From NCBI GenBank assembly GCA_963974475.1, contig CAXBCR010000004.1, positions 124,001 through 188,000 on the forward strand: a stretch of DNA of 64,000 nt, in the 5' to 3' direction. Under the pieces are notes generated by a model. It saw nothing but the letters and a program-made list of their open reading frames with translations. It had not been told where the DNA came from and did not search any database. Numbering within the stretch: position 1 is the stretch's first letter; each line of letters starts with the position of its first letter. Origin of the DNA: CAJXZP01 sp963974475 (lineage in GTDB: Bacteria; Bacteroidota; Bacteroidia; Flavobacteriales_G; Salibacteraceae). Positions 54,089 to 62,300 of this stretch are shown here, in pieces. Made by a program: the position numbers and the translations under genes.

Positions 54089-55132
54089 CTATTCACCTTT
54101 ATTTTCAGATTTCGCATCACTTCCGTTATCCAAAATTTCAAATAATTTATCCAAATTTGGAGTTAAGATAACCTCAATTCTACGATTTTTAGCTTTATTT
54201 TCTTTGGAGTTGTTTTCCGCTATTGGACTAAATTCACCACGACCAGCAGCAGTTAAAATAGCCGGGTCTAAGTCACTATTAGCAAGCATGATTCTTACTA
54301 CTGATATCGCTCTTTTTGAGGATAATTCCCAGTTGTCTTTAATAGCGCCTTTGCCACTCATTTTGTCACTATCCGTATGGCCTTCAACCAAAACGGTAAG
54401 GTCTTCTTGCCCTTCTAAGGCTTTGGCTAATTGCACAACTGCGGTCTTTCCTTCTGGGCCTACAGCGGTACTTCCACTACCAAAAAGAAGTTGAGCTTCC
54501 ATAGAAACATAAACTCTTCCGTTTTTTTGTTCTACGGTTATTCCTTTATCTTCAAAACCCACCAAAGCTTCCTTCATTTGATTTTTAAGTTGGTTTACTG
54601 CGGCATCTTTTTGTGCCAATAAATCTTCCAATTCGTTAACTCTTGCCTCTCTAGTTTTAAGATTTGTGTTTAACACGCGTAATTCACCTTGTTGTTGTTT
54701 TAAGTCATAGGCTAAAATTTTCAAGCTATCTTCTTTCGATTGCAAATCCTCCTGCGCTTTTAGAAGTTGAGTCATTAATTCGGTATTTTCTTTACGAGAG
54801 CCAGAAATGAGCACATCCTGTTTCGCTAAAATAGCCACATTCAAATCTTGTAATTTCTTATGTTGGTATTGCAATTGTCGGTATTGCTCTCCCAAGCGAG
54901 CGGTGTCTTTTGCCAATTGTTCCATCTTGGCAGTAGTTCTTTTTAAATTGGCTGAATTTTCTGTGTTGGCTTTGTCTAATCGAGCGTTTTCGCCTGCTAA
55001 ATACGAGCGATTTTCTTCACATTTTTCATAGTTGTCTGTAATCTCACTAACTTTTTTGGCTGGAACACAAGCCGTAAATGAAGCGGCTACCAAAGCTACC
55101 ATTACTCCGTTCAAAATATTTTTTAATTTCAT
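54089..55132 (-). CDS. OmpA-family lipoprotein with coiled coil
   Basis: 347 residues from the ATG at 55132. A longer frame to 55162 exists. A lipobox (AASFTAC) gives an anchored lipoprotein. A long helical coiled-coil (about 30-195) with heptads of K, E, L and Q is followed by an OmpA C-terminal peptidoglycan-binding domain (VEGHTDSDKMSGKGAIKDNW, ELSSKRAISVVRIM, AAGRGEFSPIAENNSKENKAKNRRIEV). It links the outer membrane to peptidoglycan. The coiled coil may span the periplasm. Confidence 0.93.
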   Translation of the reverse strand: MKLKNILNGVMVALVAASFTACVPAKKVSEITDNYEKCEENRSYLAGENARLDKANTENSANLKRTTAKMEQLAKDTARLGEQYRQLQYQHKKLQDLNVAILAKQDVLISGSRKENTELMTQLLKAQEDLQSKEDSLKILAYDLKQQQGELRVLNTNLKTREARVNELEDLLAQKDAAVNQLKNQMKEALVGFEDKGITVEQKNGRVYVSMEAQLLFGSGSTAVGPEGKTAVVQLAKALEGQEDLTVLVEGHTDSDKMSGKGAIKDNWELSSKRAISVVRIMLANSDLDPAILTAAGRGEFSPIAENNSKENKAKNRRIEVILTPNLDKLFEILDNGSDAKSENKGE

Positions 55133-55162
55133 CTGTTGTGTGTGTTTTTTTTGATTTGCCAT

Positions 55163-55503
55163 TTCGTACGTAAAGCATTACAAATAAGAATTTTACGAGA
55201 GGAATGATTGTGCTATTTCAAAAATGTTTCTATACCGTGTTTATCAACTTACAAAGTTCAGAATGATTCGGAGTACTGCCGATACCTTTCCTAATAGTTT
55301 TGAACAAATAACGCGTTGATAAATGGATTGTTTTCTATGAATTGAATTTATTTAAGAATAGTTAACCAAAATGGAGAAAGCGGAATTAGGATGGGTCAAC
55401 TATTTGAATCTATCCATTCCAAAGAAAAGTGATTAAAAACTAACATTTGCCCAATACCTACACCCACTAAAATCACTCTTTTTGCATTGATGTTAGTGTA
55501 AAT
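55163..55503. other. intergenic region with CoA-transferase promoter
   Basis: 341 bp between the divergent OmpA-family and CoA-transferase genes. I see only the -7 box TAAATTTG at 55499-55506. No repeats or other genes. Confidence 0.45.
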
Positions 55504-55506
55504 TTG
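55499..55506 (+). promoter_or_regulatory. -7 box of the CoA-transferase gene
   Basis: TAAATTTG, an exact TAnnTTTG match, 18 bp before the ATG at 55525. It lies inside a longer TTG-started frame and so supports the ATG start. Confidence 0.5.
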
Positions 55507-55524
55507 CAGATTAAATATATCACC

Positions 55525-56814
55525 ATGTACACCGCTGTATCGCCTGAGCAGGCATTAAAAATAGTAAAGTCAAACGACCGAATTTATATTCATACTGGAG
55601 CCGCAGCTCCCCAAGAGTTAATTAATGCGCTGACTGCCCGAGCTGATGAGCTTAGAGGAGTAGAAATTATGCATCTGCATATTGAAGGAAGTGCGCCTTA
55701 TGCCGATAAAAAATATCGAGATAGCTTTTATGTGAATTCCCTATTTGTAGGGCCAAATCTTCGAAAAGCCACACAAACGCAAGGAAACGCATCCTATGTA
55801 CCGGTGTTTTTAAGTGAGGTGCCCATGATGTTTCGTAGAAATGTGCTAAAAATCGATGTGGCTTTAATTTCGGTGTCGCCTCCCGATCGTCATGGATTTT
55901 GCTCGTTGGGTGTTTCGGTAGAAGCCACTAAAGCAGCCATGGATTCTGCTAAATACGTGATTGCCCAGGTAAATAAACAAATGCCCAGAACACATGGCGA
56001 AGGGGTGATTCATATTTCTAAGTTAGACAGTTTTGTAGAGGTAGATACGCCATTGCCATCGCATGGAAGACCGATACCTACCGAAGCCGAAATTCAAATT
56101 GGTAAGTATATAGCCGAAATGATTGAAGATGGTTCCACGCTTCAAATGGGTATTGGAGCCATTCCGGATGCGGCATTGAGTCAATTAATTCATCATCGGG
56201 ATTTAGGGGTACATTCAGAAATGATTTCGGATGGAGTAGTAGACCTTATTCAAAGAGGGGTGATAAATGGAAAATGTAAGAAATCGCACCCCGGAAAGGT
56301 AACTTGTGGGTTTGCTTTAGGCTCCCAAAAATTGTACGATTTTATTGATGATAATCCGATGTTCTATATGGCAGATGCCGAATGGGTAAATGATGTAGCA
56401 AATATTCGTCAAAACCCAAAAGTAGTAGCAATTAATAGTGCCATTGAGGTAGATATTACCGGTCAGGTATGTGCCGATAGTATTGGTACAAAAATGTATT
56501 CTGGCGTTGGTGGACAAATGGATTATATTAGAGGAGCGGCCTTGTCGGAAGGGGGAAAACCAATAATTGCCTTACCATCGCAAACGCATAAAGGAATAAG
56601 TAGAATTGTAGCTACTCTACATGAAGGTGCAGGTGTGGTAACCACCAGAGCACATGTGCATTATGTAGTTACCGAATGGGGTGTAGCCAATCTATACGGA
56701 AAAAATATTTATCAGAGAATCAAAGCATTAATAAATATAGCACACCCAAATCATCGCGAAGAATTATGGGAGACAGCCGAGAAATTGTATAAGATTAAAG
56801 AAAGCGTTTTTTAG
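55525..56814 (+). CDS. acetyl-CoA hydrolase/transferase family CoA-transferase
   Basis: 429 residues from the ATG at 55525. It has the class I CoA-transferase fold: SNDRIYIHTGAAAPQELI near the start, VSVEATKAAMDSAKYVIAQVN, LQMGIGAIPDAAL, and the catalytic Glu in HSEMISDG. The C-terminal half (GGQMDYIRGAALSEGGKPI, HYVVTEWGVANLYGK) matches 4-hydroxybutyrate/acetate CoA-transferases. Moves CoA between acyl-CoA and an organic acid in the cytosol. The exact substrates are not resolvable. It stands alone, with metG 271 bp downstream. Confidence 0.93.
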   Translation: MYTAVSPEQALKIVKSNDRIYIHTGAAAPQELINALTARADELRGVEIMHLHIEGSAPYADKKYRDSFYVNSLFVGPNLRKATQTQGNASYVPVFLSEVPMMFRRNVLKIDVALISVSPPDRHGFCSLGVSVEATKAAMDSAKYVIAQVNKQMPRTHGEGVIHISKLDSFVEVDTPLPSHGRPIPTEAEIQIGKYIAEMIEDGSTLQMGIGAIPDAALSQLIHHRDLGVHSEMISDGVVDLIQRGVINGKCKKSHPGKVTCGFALGSQKLYDFIDDNPMFYMADAEWVNDVANIRQNPKVVAINSAIEVDITGQVCADSIGTKMYSGVGGQMDYIRGAALSEGGKPIIALPSQTHKGISRIVATLHEGAGVVTTRAHVHYVVTEWGVANLYGKNIYQRIKALINIAHPNHREELWETAEKLYKIKESVF

Positions 56815-57053
56815 GAAAACAATTAAATAATAGTTGAAATTGGGTTGGCGATTGGATCTTCAGGACCAACACCCTTAGCGAGCTTAGCGCTTCTTAGCGG
56901 TTTTTGCGTGAAACAGCAGCGCAAAGTCAAGCACAGAAAAGAAGAGTAAGCAACAGCCATCACCAAAAGTCTTCATCAAAAAGCCAGCGATAAAAGCCCT
57001 CGTCACCCTCCAATTTCTATTTGAAAAAAAGCGCGAAATTGCCTGAGCCGTAC
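56815..57053. repeat. intergenic region with CTTAGCG direct repeats
   Basis: The heptamer CTTAGCG occurs at 56874, 56883 and 56893 (spacing 9 and 10 bp), followed by a related TTTTGCGTGA. This looks like a degenerate repeat-element relic. The rest of the 271-bp gap holds only the metG promoter. Confidence 0.4.
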
Positions 57054-57061
57054 TATATTTG
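57054..57061 (+). promoter_or_regulatory. -7 box of metG
   Basis: TATATTTG, an exact TAnnTTTG match, 24 bp before the ATG at 57086. Confidence 0.5.
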
Positions 57062-57085
57062 CGCTCTTAAATCAAACAAAATAGA

Positions 57086-59170
57086 ATGACCACAAATCCA
57101 AAAAGACATCTCGTAACATCGGCCTTGCCTTACGCAAATGGCCCGCTTCATATTGGTCATATTGCTGGGGCCTATTTACCAGCTGATATTTATGTGAAGT
57201 TTTTGCGCATGAATAAAGAGGATGTGGTTTTTGTTTGCGGTTCGGATGAGCATGGGGCAGCCATTACTTTACGAGCTAAAAAGGAGGGGATTACTCCTCA
57301 AGAAATTGTGGATAAGTACCACGAAATTAATAAGCAAGCGTTTCAGGATTTTGGAATTGACTTTGATATTTACCATCGTACTTCCTCCGCGTTACATCAT
57401 GAAACAGCGTCCGAATTCTTCTTGAAATTAGCCGAAAATGACGTGTTTGAAATTGAAGAATCGGAACAGTTTTATGACGAGGAATATAATCAGTTTTTAG
57501 CCGATAGATATGTTACCGGAACATGTCCTAAATGTAGTAATGAAAATGCCTACGGTGATCAATGTGAAAAATGTGGGTCAGCGTTAAGTCCAACCGAGTT
57601 AATTGACCCAAAATCTACCTTGTCAGGGAAATCTCCTGAAATGAGAAAAACCAAGCATTGGTATTTGCCGATGAATCGGGATGAAAAATGGCTAAAAGAA
57701 TGGATTAATGAGGGGAATTTAGAAGGTGTTCAACAACATTTACCCAAAGAATGGCGAAACCAAGTAATTGGTCAATGCAATAGTTGGATTGATGGTGGAT
57801 TGGGTGCGCGTGCCATGACACGTGACTTGGATTGGGGTGTTCCTGTGCCGTTAAAAGATGCAGAAGGAAAAGTATTGTACGTGTGGTTGGATGCGCCAAT
57901 TGGCTATATTTCAGCTACCAAACAATGGGCAAAAGACCATGGAAAAAACTGGGAAGACTATTGGAAAAAAGATGAAAACACACATTTAACGCATTTTATT
58001 GCGAAGGACAATATTGTGTTTCATGCCATTATTTTTCCGATTTTATTGAAAGCGCATGGTGAATATAATTTACCATATAATGTGCCCGCCAATGAATTTT
58101 TGAATTTGGAAGGGGATAAAATTTCAACGTCCAGAGAATGGGCGGTTTGGCTACACGAATACATTGAAGAATTTCAAGGAAAAGAGGATGAATTACGATT
58201 CGTATTAACCTCCATAGCTCCTGAAAATAAGGATAGTGAATTCACCTGGAAAGACTACCAATCTCGAGTAAATAATGAGTTGGTTGCAATTTTAGGAAAC
58301 TTCATAAACAGATCTTTGGTACTTACCAATAAGTATTATGAAGGTGTAATGCCAGCCCTTGGTGAGTTGACAGAATTGGACCAAAACGTTCAAAAAGAAA
58401 TCGCTGAAATTCCTGGTAATATTAGCGAAAAAATAAAATCGCATAAGTACAGGGAAGCCTTGGCCGAAGCGATGAAAATGGCTCGATTAGGAAATAAGTA
58501 TTTGGCAGATACCGAACCATGGAAATTGGCGAAAACAGATCCAAAAAGAGTGGAAACGATTTTGCATATTTCCAACCAAATAGTAGCGAATTTGGCTATT
58601 GTATTGCAACCTTTTTTACCGAATACCTGTGATAAAATAAATCATTTTTTAGGGGAGCCTAAACGAGATTGGTCATTTGCTGGAAACGTTGATTTATTGA
58701 AGACTGGGGCCCAATTTGAGAAGCCTGCGCTTTTGTTTTCTAAAATTGAAGACGAAATTATCGAAAAACAGGTGGAAAAACTGAACATTCGGAAGGCTGA
58801 AAAGGAAAAAGAAGCCCAGAAAAAGCCCGTTTTATCACAAAAAGAAAACATCAGTTTCGAAGATTTTCAAGGAATGGATTTGAGAATTGGAAAAGTAGTG
58901 GAAGCTATAAAAGTAAAAAAAGCGGATAAGCTATTGCAACTTAAAGTAGATACCGGAATTGATGTTAGAACCATTGTTTCGGGTATTGCTCAGCAGTTTA
59001 CACCCGAAGAAATAGTGAATAAACAAGTGGTGGTTCTAATGAATTTACCTCCTCGAAAAATACGAGGAGTCGTTTCTGAAGGCATGCTGTTAATGGCTGA
59101 AAACGAAAATGGTGAGTTGAGTTTACTACACGGTTCACCGTCCTCCAACCCAGGGAATTTAATCGGTTAG
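57086..59170 (+). CDS. metG: methionyl-tRNA synthetase
   Basis: 694 residues. The HIGH motif is LHIGHIAGAY (22-25). The zinc site has four cysteines in CPKCSNENAYGDQCEKCG. The KMSKS loop reads DKISTS. A C-terminal EMAP/tRNA-binding domain (about 590-694: FEDFQGMDLRIGKVVEAIKVKKADKLLQL) is fused, as in the dimeric bacterial enzymes. Cytosolic, charges tRNA-Met. Confidence 0.97.
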   Translation: MTTNPKRHLVTSALPYANGPLHIGHIAGAYLPADIYVKFLRMNKEDVVFVCGSDEHGAAITLRAKKEGITPQEIVDKYHEINKQAFQDFGIDFDIYHRTSSALHHETASEFFLKLAENDVFEIEESEQFYDEEYNQFLADRYVTGTCPKCSNENAYGDQCEKCGSALSPTELIDPKSTLSGKSPEMRKTKHWYLPMNRDEKWLKEWINEGNLEGVQQHLPKEWRNQVIGQCNSWIDGGLGARAMTRDLDWGVPVPLKDAEGKVLYVWLDAPIGYISATKQWAKDHGKNWEDYWKKDENTHLTHFIAKDNIVFHAIIFPILLKAHGEYNLPYNVPANEFLNLEGDKISTSREWAVWLHEYIEEFQGKEDELRFVLTSIAPENKDSEFTWKDYQSRVNNELVAILGNFINRSLVLTNKYYEGVMPALGELTELDQNVQKEIAEIPGNISEKIKSHKYREALAEAMKMARLGNKYLADTEPWKLAKTDPKRVETILHISNQIVANLAIVLQPFLPNTCDKINHFLGEPKRDWSFAGNVDLLKTGAQFEKPALLFSKIEDEIIEKQVEKLNIRKAEKEKEAQKKPVLSQKENISFEDFQGMDLRIGKVVEAIKVKKADKLLQLKVDTGIDVRTIVSGIAQQFTPEEIVNKQVVVLMNLPPRKIRGVVSEGMLLMAENENGELSLLHGSPSSNPGNLIG

Positions 59171-59321
59171 AAAAAAATTTTTATTAACAATTTTTACGTG
59201 TATTTTAGTGCCTTTATATTTTGGCAACTAATAGGTGCGTTTGTGCGTCTATTATTTGTACAAATTGTGAATAAACAAACTAAACGAACGAAGTATATTG
59301 CACCTATTCATATCGCATTCT

Positions 59322-62300
59322 ATGAGAAAAATAATACTCCTTTTATCCATCATTAGTCTTTCATGGCTACTTCCCTCCACCGCATCAGCAACCCATATTG
59401 CAGGGGGAGAAATTACGTATGCACATTTAGGAAATGATTCTTTCTTGGTTACCATGACTCTCTATCGGGATTGTAGTGGTGTGGGAATGTCGAGTTCCAT
59501 GAATATCCGTATAAATAGTTCTTGTACCGGTACTCAAAACCTAAATTTACCATTGCAAAACTCGGGCGGATCGGAAGTTTCCCAAATTTGTCCAAGCCAA
59601 ATAAATTTGAGTACGTGTAATGGAGGTTCATTACCCGGAATGCAGAAATATATTTATAGTGCTATTATTCAGTTATCTACCCATTGTTCGGATTATACTT
59701 TTTCGTATCGCCAATGTTGTCGGAACACAGCCGTTAATATACCAGGAGGTACCAACTTCTATTATATCGATGCTACCTTAAACTCTACGTTGTATCCAAA
59801 CAACAGTTCTCCTGAATACACAGCGCCTCCCATTCCTTACGTATGTTTAAATCAGTCCGTGAATTATAACTACGGAGTGGTAGAAAATGATGGAGATAGT
59901 ATCGTTTATGCACTGGTTGGTGCCAGAACAAATACAAATTCCTTTTTGGGGTATAATGCTGGTTATTCATCAGTTGCACCAATTCCAGGAATAACTATTA
60001 ATCCAGCTACAGGGGAGTTGAATTTCACACCTGTTCTTACGGGAAATTTCATTATTGTAACTCAAGTAACGGAATACAATGGAGCGGGACAAGTAATTTC
60101 AACGGTAGAAAGAGATATTCAATTTGTGGTATTAAATTGTACCAATACCATTCCTTCCAACCCTGCTGATGTGTCCAACTTAGTCAATACGGTGGGTACT
60201 GCCTCTAAAACCGGAACACTTCAAATTACCGCAAATGTGGGCGACCAATTTTGTTACGATGTGTCGTTTTCAGATTCAAATCCATTAGATACTTTAACCG
60301 TTGTAACAAATGCAGCTTCTGCTTTGCCTGGTGCTACAGTAACCATGACTGGAACAAATCCAGTGGTAGCTACCGTTTGTTGGACAGTTCCTGCAGGAAT
60401 GAATACAAATAACACTGTTACTTATCAAGCCAGTGATAGTGCCTGCCCAGTATCGGGTGTGAATTCTTTGGCGGTTCAAATTATTATTCCGCAACCAAAT
60501 AGTTTAACAGGTGCTTTAACTACTACCAATATATCTTGTAACGGGGTGTGTGACGCAACCGCTGATGTGATAGCTTCTGGTGGTGTGGGGCCGTATGCTT
60601 ACACTTGGGCTCCAACTGGCTCTTGGTGTTGTCAAGGGTTGCCAAGTATTACGGGTTTATGTGCTGGATTTTATGGCTTACGAGTAACAGATTTAGGTGA
60701 TCCCGATCCGTCTACAAATACATGGGATACGTTATTCATTATTCAAGATGCATTTCCAATTTCAGTCTCCATTACCAATATTGATGATGATGATTGTTCT
60801 ACTACCTGTGTGGGTGGAGTTTCTACCTCTGTTTTTGGAGGTGCCTCACCACTAACTTATTTATGGAGTAATGGTGCAACAACAAAAGATATAGCCAATG
60901 TTTGTGCAGGTTCATATACCCTAACTGTTACCGATGCAAATAGTTGTACAGGAATTATTAATGCAGTGGTTCAAGCACCAACACCTCCTACAATTGTAGT
61001 AGACAGCACTGATTCTGTAACTTGTTTTGGAGGTTCTGATGGGGCGATTTATGTGAGTGCTAACCCAGCCTGTGGAGTAAGTACAGATGCGTGTGCTTCT
61101 CCCGTTTCTGTAGAATTGGGAACAGGCACAGGTACAAATTTATTTACCACATATCCTGCTCCGTACGGGAACAGTAATAACGGTGCTCGTCATCAAATAC
61201 TTTTTACGGAAGCAGAACTTACGGCTGCTGGTGTGTTGCCAGGAACGATAAGTTCATTGGCTTTTTATGTGGAGTCTATTGGAACCACGCTTAATTATGC
61301 TAATTACACCCTTCGAATGGGATGTACTAGCGCCACAGATTTAACTACAGCTTGGCAAACAGGATTGACTGAAGTGTTTACGCCTAAAACACACTCCGTA
61401 TCTACGGGTTGGAATACCCATGTTTTTGATGTGAAATATTCATGGGATGGTATTTCAAATATTGTGGTTGAAGTTTGTTTCAACAACCCAACTGCCACAG
61501 GTAGTGGTAATGCAACTACCAGATTTACACCCACTACAAATCAATCGGTAAGATATTATCACGATAATACAAGTACGGTTTGTTCAAGTACTAGTATGAC
61601 AGGTACTTCATCTAATCGTCCAAATGTTCGTTTTGGTAATTGTGCTAGTACTTTTACTTATGCATGGGCTCCTGCTCCTGCGGCTGGTCAGGTTACTGCA
61701 ACGGTAACTAACTTAAGTGCGCAAACATACACAGTTACCGTTACTTCGGTAGGAGATGGATGTACCGCTACAACCACTGCAACTGTAAATCAACCGGATT
61801 TAATTGTGCCTACAATTACCTTGACTAATGCAATTTCTTGTCCAGGTGTTTGTGATGCGAGTATTTCTATTGCTTCGGTAGGAGGTCAAGCACCTTACAC
61901 CTATACTTGGGATAATGCCTTGCCGGCAACTTCTACGCATAGCAACTTATGTGCAGGAACGTATAATGTAACGGTTACCGATGCAAAATCATGTACTGTT
62001 ACGAGTCAAATTATTATTTCTGATCCACCTGCAATTACATCTTCAGCTACTATTAATTCACCTATTTCTTGTAATGGAGTTTGTGATGGTAGCGTAACTA
62101 TTAATGGTGCCGGTGGTACTGCTCCATTAACCTATGCATGGCCAGGAGGTTTAACAGGTGCTACCCAAACAGGACTTTGTTCTGGTGTTTATGATGTTAC
62201 CATTACCGATGCTAGGTCTTGTTCTATTGTTCAAAATGTAATTTTAATAGAGCCGGCTGTATTGACGGTTTCATTAGCAACAGTAGGAACTATTTTATGT

